Position numbers and translations under genes: made by a program. A DNA stretch of 64,000 nucleotides from assembly GCF_021347895.1 (NCBI RefSeq), contig NC_067113.1, forward strand, positions 40,835,474 through 40,899,473. The letters run 5' to 3'. The notes beneath the pieces were generated by a model. It was not told where the DNA came from. It worked only from the letters and a program-made list of their open reading frames with translations, and ran no database searches. Source of the DNA: Acanthochromis polyacanthus. Its lineage: Eukaryota; Chordata; Actinopteri; Pomacentridae. Positions 31,984-43,703 of the stretch are shown here, in pieces; within the stretch, counting starts at the first letter, position 1; every line of letters begins with the position of its first letter.

Positions 31984-34900
31984 TTCACTTTTGGTGCACT
32001 GGGTCTCTCTTATATTCCTATTGAGTTCTGTTTTTTATAATAACTCCCATTTTTCTGCAAACAAATACATGAAATAGCTGTTGCTGTTCAAAAGCCACAC
32101 TTGAGTGTATTTTAAAGTGATATTCTCTGTGTCACTATTGACGAATCAAACCGTAATGGCAGAATTAAGGCTGGGATACTTTTAAACACAAGACAGACTT
32201 TAAATTGAGCAAAATTTGCAAATGAGTCTTTTGAATTCCAATTTTAGTTGCAGTTTAGTACCTCACACACTTATAGTCTTAACTACTGTGGCAGTTTTAA
32301 GTTTTGGGATTAAACTGATTCTTGACACCAGTATGACAAAGATTTTTGGGATGTTTATGTATTTAATCTAATATAAAGGGTGCTTAAGAAGAGCGCTAGC
32401 TGGAATTAAAACAACTTTTTTCCAGGAATTTACTTAAAATGCCTTAATATGCAGTGTTCATTGTTTAAGGAGCTCCCAGATTTAGTGACAATATGGCATG
32501 TAAAATCAAATCTTTTATTAAAGCCAGTGTATAGATATGTGTGTGTTCCAAATCCCACTCATTTACAATTGTTTATTCTCCAAATCCAACTTCTTGTTAG
32601 TTGTGTGTGTCGCTTCATAAGACTAGAAATCAAAAAGTCTCCGCTCAGTCTTGTTGCATCTGCTCTGATTTCTGTCCCTCAGCATCAAGCATAATAGTGT
32701 TCTACCGCTTGTCCTGTTTGCTAATCGCCCCTTTCCTCTACGTCTCCGACGCCTGGCTCCCCTCGCAGCAAATAAGATGCTTTATCCCACCTGGGAGTTT
32801 ATCGATTGTCCTTGAGAAAAGGCTCTATTTCTGCAGCAGGTGGTCCAGGTAATGCGTGCTTTAATAATCTTTAGGGCGACGCTGATTACGGAGGGGGAAT
32901 GAGTTTATAGTCTGACAAACCTCCGCAGACCAGCGCTGACATCACGTCTGTCTCCATGGCGATGTGGAAGAAACGTAGGCTGCTGGTATCTGGAAGCAAA
33001 GCGCGTGAGGATAGGAGGATAGACAGAGATAGAGGGAGACAGACAGAGAAAGAGAGTGTCGGAAATCCTCTAGGAGAGGCGTGAAGGAACATAGTGTCAG
33101 GAAGCTAGCGGCTCTGAATACTAATATCGGGGGCTATAGATGGACAGGCGAGCACGTGCACACACACACACACACACACCAGTCAGTGGCATGCTCACTG
33201 CCACGGTGTCTCTCTCAGTTTTGTCAACAGACGGTATCAAGTGAAAAATAGCCTTTGAGCACAAATGTCACCGGAGCCAACGGTGACATTAAAGCCTATT
33301 GGACTAAAGCTGGAGACTGCTCCCTCCACAGAGAGCCGACAGCCGCCGGATGAGCGAGCAGAGAGAGGGACGGGTGGAAAAGAAACAACAGATGAATATG
33401 ATAACCTCTTCTCAGGTCACAAAATGAGTTGCTTTGTGTCACAACTGTGAGTGGGGGGGAAAAAAACTCCTCTGAGGGTCATTTCAAAACCCTTCAAACG
33501 CACTAAACCTCACCTTCCTCCGGCCTCAAGTTAATTAACCAGAAAGTCTTTTTATACTAAAAACACGGGCTACGAATATCGGTATCGTGTCGATTCATCT
33601 TTGCAGAAAAAGTTGAAGCTCATTAAATTTTCAAGGGCCTTTCTTTCAATTCCAGCCCAATAATTATAAGAAACAATGACCCTCGCCACTCATACGCAGC
33701 CTGATGATTTCTTTTTTGTATTTTGTGTGGGTTGGAGCTGAATGCATAAAGGACAGGAAATACTGAAGCTCGGGGATATTCGAGAAAAATGTCCTTAGAT
33801 GAAGCAGAATCTGGTTTCAAAACACAAACATCAGAGGTAAACAAATCTGGTGTTGTATTACTTTTAGTAGCTGTGCAATATGTCTCAGAGCAAGTGAACA
33901 ATATTATTGACTGAGCGCAGCCTTTGCATACGCTGTAAATGTCAACTTCCAGAAGCAGAAACTTAGTAAAGTTTTCAGTTATGAATATCAACAGGGCCAA
34001 CTTCCTTTGCCTATGACATAACATCCATCACTTTAATCTATTCAATGAGAATCTTTGATCGTTTCAGCGAGCCACTCAAATACAAAAACAAAAAGCAAAA
34101 ACAAACATTTCTCCTACTTTTCTGGTTCTTCTAGAACCACTCAAGGAGGAGACCGTCATCTCTAGATGAACCTGCGGCTCTGCACTGAGTATACCTGACA
34201 GCCGATAACTGTTCTAGTGAATTTACAGCAGCTCTACAGCAGTTCCCCTGAGAAGTCAGTCTAATTAAATCCGCACAAAATAACCGACCATTTGCTAGAC
34301 TGCTATCCTATCCTGTGGTCCTTTGATAATATAGAAACTCAAACCAGGCACAGCAGGTCTGGAAAGCCTTTGATTACTCCTCATGGTGAAGCAGTGAATG
34401 TGAGGGTAAGAGAGACACTGAAAAGGTAGAGATGTTAATAACTAAGGGTTAATAGGTTTAGCTACCATCAGGCCACCATGACAAAGGCTTGTGTGACGAT
34501 TAATCACTTCTGATCAGAGCTTTTGCAGTCTGAATGAGGCGTGGTCGTCTAGGACAGGGGGAAATGCCTATGCTAGTATGAGCTGTGCCACCTTCGTAGC
34601 AAATCTGTGGTTTAAAATAGCTCCACTGATGACAACGGTTAAACGATTACCGGACTATCGGTTAGACAAGGTGCTTAGATTTTACATTCCAAGTTTGCAG
34701 TATGCTGCTTTCCTTTTCCAAATACAGAAAGTACAAGGTTAAAAATGGCAAGAATGAATTAAATAGGAGTTCTGGGAACTAGCTTTCTATGAACAGTAAA
34801 AATCTAGCCTGGCATTGCTTCTAAAGCTGAGTTACATTTCATACTCGGTGGGGTTAGCAGCTGCAACAACCACTGCATAATAGATGGCTGGTGGTGGATG

Positions 34901-35079
34901 CTAAGCTTTGGATAACGATGGCAGCGCTTCTTTGTTCATTGAAAAGTTGAGAGACAGTAGTCATAGTTTTATACAAGTGTCAGGTGAATTTAAGCAAGCT
35001 TTGGAAATGCCATGTTAAATCTTGCGTGGCTTCAATACAAGGTAAACACTTCGCACATCTATCAAAAAAACAGGTGCGT
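31984..35079. other. Non-coding block
   Basis: No gene recognised. 32640-33060 is complex with GC-richer patches; minus-strand Ser/Leu-rich frames come from purine-rich plus-strand sequence (33000-33060, GATAGAGGGAGACAGACAGA). The frame 33623-34024 has no domain that I know. Confidence 0.4.
33159..33179 (+). repeat. (CA)n microsatellite
   Basis: About ten CA units in a row. Confidence 0.9.
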
Positions 35080-35345
35080 AGAGGAAAAACAGACCATAAA
35101 GTTGCAAAAAGAGGCCACCGCACGCTGTCCAACTTGCAATATATCCTTTATTGTTGTGACGTTTCGGTACTAGACCTTCATCAGACAAACCGGCCATGCA
35201 AGACAAATCTTGCATGGCTGTAATAAAGTAGAAGACGCTGGAATCAAAACCTTTTTTTCAGCCACCATAACACCTGGAAGAAAAGTTATTTATAAGGCAC
35301 ATTTAAATACTACAACAGCTGAACCGAGGTGCTGTGAAATTTAAA
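35080..35345 (-). repeat. Two LINE/retroelement tail fragments
   Basis: 35130-35210 has TTTATTGTTGTGACGTTTCG and ACCTTCATCAGACAAAC, a motif set (GACGTTTCGG..CTTCATCAGAC) frequent in fish retroelement 3' regions. 35285-35340 (TTATTTATAAGGCACATTTA, then CCGAGGTGCTGTGAA) is the reverse complement of the L2-type tail also found at 50459. Family names are uncertain. Confidence 0.5.
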
Positions 35346-38299
35346 ATACTCAGGCCATGAAACACAACAAAAAACAGTGACCAAAGGACAAATCTGAATT
35401 AAAATGGCATTAAATAATTAAGAGAGGAGGTCACGTTGTCAAGCTTTAGTTCAAACAAACACCAACAAGACGAGGCGAGTCCATAGATTTAAAACTTTCT
35501 GAAGTTGTAATAGTTCTGCATTCCAGAGATTAGAAGCAGCTACTTCAAAGGCTTAAACAACTTTATGTTTGTGCTGGGATCTTGGGACATTCAATGTGGC
35601 TAGCCGAAGGGCAAGAAACAAATAAAAATGTACCATTTACAAGAAAAAAAAACTGAACAAAAGCCTTCAGGAATTATTTCCAATCAGGCAATTTTGAATC
35701 ACTCTTTATGGACGTGTTCCATGGTGCTGAACCAAAGGTAATGTGAGGTTCACTACGTCATAACTAATTCAGAGAAAGGCTTTCCTCCTCCCATAAAGCG
35801 CAGAAACTTTTTTTTTTGCTAAATTCAAAACTGACATCAAGTAAAAAAAATTTTTTTGCTAAATTGAGGAAGTTCTTTCAGATTTTGCTGCTTTCATGAA
35901 CATTTTTTTCCTATGCAGGAGTTTCAAAAATGCTAATAAAAATACAGAAACGCAGCTAGTAACACCTGAGTAAGGTTAAGCTGAAAATAGCCACAATAAA
36001 GCATGCATTCAGCCTTTGTCATGCTGGTCCAAGTATAAAAGCTAAGTTTATCACACACAGTCATATAGAATCAACCTTGTCAAACAGTCAGACCTGAGGG
36101 ATTGAGGCTGAGTGAATGAGCAACTGAGCTCATAAAACAACACACTATGAATTCAGCATGCTGCCATAATACATATTCAGGACACATCTGAATGTCTGAA
36201 GACCACCGGCTGCACAGCAGGCTGCAGGACTTCAATTGTCGATTCCATTTTCAAAGATATTACTTTGTTCTCCTCTGGTATGAACACTCTCCCCTCATTT
36301 GCAGCTATAGGTGGTTCATTTTGTCTCGGTGGCGATGAGGGGGTTTGCAGCACGTGAAGAAACTGACGCCAATGCACCCCGTCCATATATCTGTTATCCA
36401 AGCGGGTGTGTGGATGTGGATGGTGGGAGCTTCACGCGGCAGATCAGCAACATTTATCACAGACGTAAATATTTTTCAGCATTGCAGAGCGTCACGGATT
36501 CCTCCACAGGATTTAAGTCTGGGCCATTTCAGGATACTGATCTTCCTTTTGTCAGTTCATTTCTGGCTGGATTTGACTATGAATCTTGGCAGCTGTTAAT
36601 AAAAAAGGATTTAATAACAGAGATTGAACTAGAGATACAGTGAGATTTATGTTTGGACCTCGGATTCAACCTGAATGTATCCACACAAGAGCCGTGACAC
36701 ATGCTATGCTGAGGGGGGGGGGGGGGGGGGGGGGGGGGGAATGAGGCCAGCCATTCAGGCTTGGCTTAAGCCTCCAGAAGAGTCGTGAGGAATCCCGCAC
36801 AATGTGATCTTCTTGTGTATTTCTCAACAGCTTTGACCTATTTGCTTGGTAAAGTCACCCATCTAAATATAGGCATCGGGGGGGAGAGACGGGGAGCAGA
36901 GACAGAAGCGGAGGAGGCAGAATTATCAAAGCGCTTTCTGGTTGGGTTCAGTGCGAATTAAATCCACGTTTTCCACAAAAAAGTGAGAGGTGGAGAAGAA
37001 GGAGACAAGGGGAAAGCAAGGCAAAGGAAAAAAGGAGGTGGCTTAATTAGCTAGCTGAGCAAGCAACCCCGACAGAAGACGGTGGCCTGGTTGGTGTCGT
37101 ATGCTATTTGACTGCAGCACATTCTCCCTGCTTCCACTTCTTCACCTGTTCTCCGTCTCGCTCTCTTCTTCTTTTTTGTTTTCGCAGGCGGCTAACGGCA
37201 TCTGAAGCATTATGTTTCCATTTTTGGGAGAGAATGTTGAATTCAGCAGATGGAGGCTGTATTGTACCTGTTTACCACACCAAACACTTGTTCATCAAAG
37301 TGTCCTCCGCAGGCTGTCTCTTCTTCTGCTTGTGCACTTCCAGAAGCATCGAGCTATTGATTCAGCTGCTTTGTTAGCCTTTCTTTATAAAACAACACCT
37401 CCTTCTATACAGAGTTGTTGCACTTTAGGCAGCTTTATGCATTGCTTCTCAGTGTGGGTGCATGAATAGTATACGCCGTGCATGTGTCTAGATAGTCGTA
37501 CAAATGTTTGCTGTGAGACTTCTTGTACACAGACGTACATCTTCTATCAATGCTGCTTCTTTCCAGGCACAACGCTCGTCCACCTAATCCAGTCCCACAG
37601 CTCTAATTGGCTAACTGCAGCCATTTTCTCTGCTCTGGGGAGCATGGAGATTAGGGGGGGGGTGTTCTCTGAGCTGCCCAGCACCTAAATGAGTCACGCT
37701 GTGGGTAGAACGTCTCTCAAAGGGGATAGATGGAACACGCCCACACACATACACAAAGCTAGACTCGCCACGAAATTAGCCGGCATAAGGTGTAGACTTC
37801 GAGGTTTCTGATGTCACATTCTGAAACACTCCCGTCAACCCCCTTGCAAAGCTGTGCTCCAGAGTTGCACTCGCTCACCTGAGTCTACCTGACTGGAGCG
37901 GAGAGACGTCCTGCCCTCATGTAAGTATCAATAATGAATGCAGCCCGGAGCTAAACACCCAGTTATGTTGTTCACAATGCCTCTGACACTACTACTACGC
38001 TGTTCTGCTGTTGGCTCATAATGCAGTATTAAAGAAGCGCATCAGCAATCCTTCTCAAGCTTGATCTCTTAGCTCTTTAAAAAAAAAATCAGCTATCGCA
38101 AGACACGATGATTGATTAATTAAGGGACTAAAAATGCACCGTCACAATCAGCGATGCGCAGATGTGACGCACGAGCAACGATAACAACCTTATCCAACAA
38201 GTTGAGTACTGGCCAGATGATTCGCATGAAATATTACGTGTTGGTCACCTGGTTGTAAAGTTTTCAGAAGCCTCTAACTAGTGCTGGTGCACGAGCGTC
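35346..38299. other. Non-coding block with poly-G tract and one isolated donor-like site
   Basis: No gene recognised. 35810-35870 repeats TTTTTTTGCTAAATT twice. 36213-36643 gives overlapping frames without domains. 37780-37920 is a GC-richer patch ending in CTCATGTAAGTATC, which fits a splice donor well; an untranslated first exon ending near 37919 is possible but unproven. Confidence 0.35.
36713..36739 (+). repeat. 27-base poly-G tract
   Basis: An uninterrupted run of 27 G, preceded by GCTGA and followed by AATGAGG. Confidence 0.95.
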
Positions 38300-38774
38300 T
38301 GGATAAGAGCTGAAACAATGACAGCGGCTTATTACACAATCAGTTAGTAGGAAATTAATCTGCAATGATTTTGATAATCGGTTTATATTACTCAGGTCAT
38401 TAATCATACAAAAGCGGCAGGCATGTTCTGGTTCCAGCCTCTCATAAGGGAGGATTTGCTGGGTTTGTCTCTTTAATATCACTGTAAATTTATTATATTA
38501 TAGACCCTCCAGAAAAACGCGATTATGCGATCGCATGAATTCCGGCATTAATCACCAAAACGCCGCTGATTATGCGGGGGTCAATTATTTCCTAAAAGGC
38601 TGCATAATCCCCGCAAAACAGCGCATAATTCCCGCAAGAATCTCACATTTCCACGAGAAATATGCGGGTCCCGCTTGATTTCACAATTTCCACATAAAAT
38701 GAGAAAACTATAACCGATATAAATGGAGTTGTGAGTGAGTTTTTACGTGACGCCCGGCCTGACGTCATCAGTTC

Positions 38775-38781
<7 letters not shown>

Positions 38782-38830
<49 letters not shown>
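38782..38830 (+). repeat. (CA)n microsatellite, about 24 units
   Basis: A 49-base uninterrupted CA run inside the TIR element. Confidence 0.95.
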
Positions 38831-38833
<3 letters not shown>

Positions 38834-38867
38834 AAGCACGAGCTAATGCGGAGCGCGGCGCCAGTGT

Positions 38868-38968
38868 TGCCAACTTAGCGACTTTCTCGCTAAATCTAGC
38901 GACTTTCCAAAGCGTCCTAGCGACTTTTTTTGTCAAAAGCAACTCGCCACAAATCTAGCGACTTTTCT
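38868..38968 (+). repeat. AGCGACTTT short-repeat cluster
   Basis: Four direct copies of TAGCGACTTT with a nearby CTCGCTAAATC variant, preceded by GTGTTGCCAACT. The same cluster type is common in fish DNA elements. Confidence 0.75.
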
Positions 38969-39400
38969 GCCGTTTTGGAGACTGACAGGAAAACTGGGAT
39001 CATTCTACAGTTACTGTCCTCAACAAGCAGCAGGTGCTGCTGTGAGCTTCTCCCCCTCCCAGAGCACAGACTGTCAGTCCAGTAACCCCGCAGCAGTCCC
39101 AGTGTCTGATTAGAGGACACATCACTCTGCGGCCAGACGGCTGGTGAATCGTGCATATTTTTGCTGCTTTAAACTATTCGCATACTTTGCAACTTTCCGC
39201 AATTTCCCCGCATAAAATGGCATAAAACCTCTGCATATTTATTCGCATAATCAAGGATTTTAGCCCGCGTTTTTCTGGAGGGTCTAATATTAGCTTTCAG
39301 AGCCTTATGACAAAACTAGCATCAGATGAGGTAGGCAAATTGGTAATTATGGCACATTTTACACTGTTATTGGATTTCAAAGAGTAGATGACTGTTTAGT

Positions 39401-40998
39401 GTCACAAAAGCAAACCTACAGATTAGTGACGAAATGCAACACTGTGTTTAAGTTCCTAATGTAGCATTCAGAAGCGACCCTAGGCCAATATGTACCAACA
39501 ACAGACAATAAGAAAACTGTTCAATGGAATGTTCGATACTTTCATTTAAATGATGCAAAGCACCATGGAAGCACATTATAAGTTACTTAGAATCAACAAA
39601 CCCCAAGTGTGCTCCCTCCTTGGCTCAGAACAGCCTATCATACTTTGATAATGGAGTCCCTTCACACTTTCCTCATGGCTTTCCTGCAGGTCTCCCTAGG
39701 CGTGCTAGTTTACTGCCGGCCAGCTTCATGCTGTCTCCACCCCCATGCATACTTAAGTGACACCCCCACCATGCTCTGGAGGCTGACAGCTTCACATCAG
39801 CATGGATGCCATTTGGATGTGTGGTTCTCCATCTTGTGTTTCCTGCCAAATAACTTCAACACGGTGCTGCAGCTTTGCCCTGGTCCCCTTCAAGCATCCC
39901 TGGGTTTTATTTAAAGTGCATCAATTAGAGATCATAATGACAGTCAGTCACTTAATGATAGCAAACCATCATATCCAAATACACCCAAGTGCAATTCATT
40001 GTGTATATATTCTTAAATTTGTGTTTTCGATTGTTGTATTAACATTAAAATTAGTGCCTGTGCACCTTGATAAACACTCTAGAGCGGTTGACCTCAAACT
40101 TAAGGGTTTTTTTTACCTGTATTTCTAAAACATATATATTAAAAAGTCAATCAATAATCATCAGTCAACTAAATGTTTCTGCTTTGCTGCTCAGCCCTAA
40201 GCAATATATATTAATAAAAGTCTTTTAATGAACTGTAATGCAGCTGTGAATCAGCTGTAAGGACATTTTAAGTGCCCACTAATGTGAAGCATTTGTAAAA
40301 CAGATAAAATTTCTCCTATGAAGACATATTCTACACTATTAAAGTCAGTTATTGTCATTGCCAAGTGCATTGCTAATGTTTCTTGTTATGATCAGTCTGC
40401 AACATTTTTTTTTAGAGTGCTATAAAGCACTTGTTCATATGCTTCAGTTCTGCCTATAAAGGGTAAATAGTGGGACCGAGAAAAAAAACCACGAGACAAA
40501 TAAAACCTCACATTTATATTTTCGACTTTAAAAGCCCCTGCTCGCTATCTAATGAGACTGCAATTACTAATCCTTGGCTCAGGGGTAATTTTTGAACGAG
40601 TACATCCATTTCTACTTTAAAATAAATTCTAATATATGGGTATAGTATCCTGACAATTGATCGGCTCAAAATACTAAAATATACCAGCTACTCAAGTGGG
40701 AGAGACAAAGTAGCTGCGGCATTGAACCTGTATCAATCAATACGGCGAGTTTAGCTTGTAGAATTGGGGGAGGAAAAGCAGAATCGATGCATAACTGCTT
40801 GCGGTGCCAAATTTCAAAAACAAAAAAAGGGGCTGCGGGGTTGTTGCAAGATGGGAGAATTTCCTTCATGTGCTGCGTTCGGGGATAAGCACACACACAC
40901 TGAATACAGCTCGGGTCACACTCGAAACAGACGCACAAAAGCCGCTCACACACACATTAAGCGTGCGCTTTATTTATTTATTTCTTGTACTGTTTTTG
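39401..40998. other. Non-coding block; possible hAT end near 40200
   Basis: No gene recognised. 40145-40200 (CAATCAATAATCATCAGTCA followed by ACTAAATG and CAGCCCTAA) looks like a decayed hAT right end. The frame 39609-39914 has no known domain. Confidence 0.35.
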
Positions 40999-41485
40999 CC
41001 TCATAAATATTGGAGGAGGCAGCGCATGCAAAAGAGCTTTAGATGTTGGTTGACAGACACATGACTGTTGGCAGAGCCGCCGTGGCTTGGCAGCGGAACA
41101 GGCCACATATCACTGGTCTGTATGCGCTCTCACTCACTGGCACGACAGAAATGAAGGACACATTTGACCAACATGTCCACGCAACCCGCATAAGCGCAAA
41201 CAGGCAGGTAGGACGTCACTAGAGGTCTCTGTGTGTGAGGGAGGCGATGCACCGTCGAGAGCTCATTTCTCTCAAGCAGACCCCGGGGAGAGGGAGTGGA
41301 TGGAGGAGATGTGAGGACAGGGCCACTCTCTGCTGTCCTTGTTTCTCTGTCACAGAGCTTCCAAACGTGAGCTGAGCCTCTAATGCTCATCAGACTACTT
41401 TTAGGGTTTTTGTGAATCGTTCCAAAGTCAAACGGCTCGATGGAAAACAGCCACAAGTCGCTTACGGATCATTTAAGCCTTCCTG
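40999..41485 (+). repeat. Duplicated low-copy segment, copy 2 (pair with 23733-24250)
   Basis: Same orientation and same order of shared words as copy 1, 17.2 kb away. Small insertions and deletions distinguish the copies (for example CACAGAGCTTCCAA just after the core here, absent in copy 1). No TE termini or target duplication were found at either edge. The minus-strand frame 41130-41456 and the copy-1 frame 23720-23947 share a short peptide (GC.DMLVK.V.HF), explained by the DNA similarity; I do not call a gene. Confidence 0.8.
41257..41352 (+). other. 96-bp perfectly shared core, second copy
   Basis: Identical at all 96 positions to 24012-24107. See that entry. Confidence 0.8.
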
Positions 41486-42900
41486 TGTGCCGGCTTCACG
41501 CTCGCCAAACATGTTTATTTCATTCACAGTCCTCAATCTGCTCAAGTTTGAGGAGGAAGGGACCTATTTGCATTTGTGAGTATCTATCAAGAGAGGTACT
41601 AGCTATAATCCCATTAATCAGCATAATTGGCTCATAATTGGCTCTCATCACGTCCCTACAGATGCCATCAGTCAAGCCTCAACATGACTGCCAGACATCT
41701 GAAACACTGGCTCAGTCTCCCTGCAGAGAGACGATACAGGTTTGGTCTAATCTCTTGCTGTTACAGGGGGGAGAAACAGTCCGTCGCGCACACAACAACG
41801 CGTGCGACACACAGCGAATTACAATCTCGCTAAAAGTCACGCTATTATCCGGAAAACAGGCCACGATGAAATAATGTGCTGAGACGAACACTTGCCGCAC
41901 GCTCCAGAAACAGACATCTGCCCACGTATCCCAAAAATAAGATTTGGAAGAGCGGCGGTGACAGAATTCAATCACTTCTGCGACAGCGTGCCCGTATGAA
42001 CGTGCACCCGCGTGTTGGGATGCATGTGAGCAGGTGGGTGTGTGACAAAGGACTAATGAAACCAGACATGTACACCTCACTCCTGTGACAGATGCGCGTT
42101 GCCTCGGGGAGCTGGGCTTTCTGTTTCGGAGCGCTAACATGGCCGCTGAAGCAGAAACGTTGGCCACTTAACACACGAGTGCTCCAGCAGCAGGATGCAG
42201 CAATGAATCCGATTCTAGTCTGACTATGAAATCCAAATCTTTTGTGCAATCTGTTCAGACTTTCTTAAGTGAAGGCAGAACCGCAGTTGAGTGACGTTCA
42301 CTACCTGTAAATAAAACTGGAAATATGCGCAGATGAGTAGCTCAAGATATGATAGGTATGTCGACACTGTTGGCTTCATCCATCTGTCAAAGTGACGGCA
42401 TTCTGTCATTCAGACATAGGTCGCTTTGACGGTAATGTTCCTTACAGCATCATTCAGAGATACCCATGAAAGTGACAGAGGGCCACAGCAGGTGAGCGAT
42501 ATTTTTCATTTACGCAAGACTGGACGGTACATGAAGTGACATGATGCATAATGATGCACTAACAGAATAAATCTAAACCTGCTGGGTGAGAAAGGTTTTG
42601 ACTGTAGCTTATAAACAGTGGCTCGTCTGCCTAAAGTGAAGAAAAATGCACAGCGTGACTCTCCGAAAGATCCTGATCTATCCTGTCTCCATGTCAGGGC
42701 AGTCTAAGGCACACCTGTGAGGTGGGATGGATTATCTCAGCAAAGGAAAAGTGTTCACTATCACCGATTTAGACAGATTTGTGAACAATATTTGAGGGAA
42801 ATTGTGATATTGTGTATGTGGAAAAAGTTTTAGATCTTTGAGTTCATCTCATAAAAAATAGGGGGAGCAAAAACAAAAGTGTTGCGTTTATATTTTTGTT
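41486..42900. other. Non-coding block, no gene recognised
   Basis: 41712-42249 gives overlapping minus-strand frames of 151 and 93 residues; neither shows a domain. The rest is AT-rich. Confidence 0.4.
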
Positions 42901-42902
42901 TA

Positions 42903-43144
42903 CAGGGTGGGGAAGCAAAAATGTCCTGTCAGGTAAAAACAACTATAAATGGGTATAACTTTTTTATTCTTTGGAATTTTGAACTGATTTCTTGAAGAAC
43001 ACAAATTTAAAGCTTTCAGAACATGTTTATTCAATATGTCCTCCATCAGCCATGATGAAGTCCTCGACACAGCCTCTGAAAGAGGCACAGGCCCTCCTGA
43101 TATCCTCCTTGGGGTAGGCCTCCCATTCCCTGGAGAATGCAGCC
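42903..43144 (-). mobile_element. Mariner/IS630-type transposon end with transposase C-terminus
   Basis: TA at 42901-42902 followed by CAGGGTGGGGAAGCAAAAAT, a known mariner-type TIR. On the minus strand the coding piece 43144-43040 reads FSREWEAYPKEDIRRACASF and ends ADGGHIE at a stop, which fits the C-terminus of such transposases (.GGHIE). The element is cut at 43145 by the TTAA insertion and its remainder is not seen beyond the neighbouring elements. Confidence 0.75.
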
Positions 43145-43148
43145 TTAA

Positions 43149-43699
43149 AGGGGAACTTTGTTTTTTTTTCAACCTGGGGTCTGTTTTCATATGTCATTTC
43201 ATACATGTGAGTGATGGAGAAATGAATTTTCGACATAGCTCCAGTATTTAGCCAGGCAGGCAGCTTAGCAGCTCAGCTAGCGAAAAGTATGGGGCAACTT
43301 GCCCCCCCGCATCAAAGTCTGCCCCAATGTGCTTTTTTCCCCACACTGACCGGCTCGGATAGTCTCAACGAGTGTCCCACAACCTACTAGAGATGAGAAG
43401 TGAACGAAAACCTCCACATTACTTGGCGATCGCTATTTGTTGTGGTCTGTATCCAAATCTCAGGACGTTAGAAAGCAAATCTCGTTCTGAAATCGCGTGA
43501 TAGCTCACCAGTTTTGGCATGAGCTATCGCGCAATTTCGTAGGGGGCAAGTTGCCCCATACGTTTCGCTAGCTGAGCTGCTAAGTTGCCTGCCTGGCTAA
43601 ATACTGGAGCTATGTCGAAAATTCATTTCTCCATCACTGACATGTATGAAATGACATATGAAAAACAGACCCCAGGTTGAAAAAAAATGAAGTTCCCCT
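43149..43699. mobile_element. 551-bp TTAA-flanked MITE with about 165-bp TIRs
   Basis: TTAA at 43145-43148 and 43700-43703. Ends AGGGGAACTT / AAGTTCCCCT. The TIRs share CAACCTGGGGTCTGTTTT, ATGTCATTTCATACATGT, GGAGAAATGAATTTTCGACA and ATAGCTCCAGTATTTAGCCA with few changes, to the ATGGGGCAACTTGCCCC inner border. No transposase. The TTAA target fits piggyBac or Kolobok superfamilies. Confidence 0.9.
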
Positions 43700-43703
43700 T
43701 TAA

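Larger units (their letters stand above)
38501..39286. mobile_element. 786-bp non-autonomous DNA element, TIR TAGACCCTCCAGAAAAACGC
   Basis: Both ends read TAGACCCTCCAGAAAAACGC inward, a perfect 20-base match, and the words GATTATGCG / CGCATAATC continue the inverted similarity. ATATTA borders each side (38495-38500, 39287-39292). The interior contains a (CA)n run and a block of AGCGACTTT repeats. No transposase is present and the superfamily is not assigned. The frames 38731-38958 and 38917-39156 are chance frames. Confidence 0.85.
38300..39400. mobile_element. hAT remnant interrupted by a 786-bp TIR element
   Basis: 38308-38480 follows, in order, a common fish hAT family: GAGCTGAAACAATGACAG, GAAATTAATCTGCAATGATT, TTGATAATCGGTTTATATTA, then TTCTGGTTCCAGCCTCTCAT and AGGATTTGCTGGGTTTGTCT. 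Sequence after 39292 (ACATTTTACACTGTTATTGG) fits the next part of the same family weakly. Ends are decayed and the limits are approximate. Confidence 0.6.

Noticed and set aside
33623..34024. 133-codon minus-strand frame
   Set aside because: AT-rich chance frame; no motif, no splice sites of note.
36177..36643. Overlapping frames of up to 110 codons on both strands
   Set aside because: No domain and no consistent splice pattern.
38731..38958. Frame with a His-Thr repeat
   Set aside because: It is the (CA)n microsatellite in frame.
41712..42167. 151-codon minus-strand frame
   Set aside because: No domain seen, overlaps other frames on both strands, no conserved pattern.
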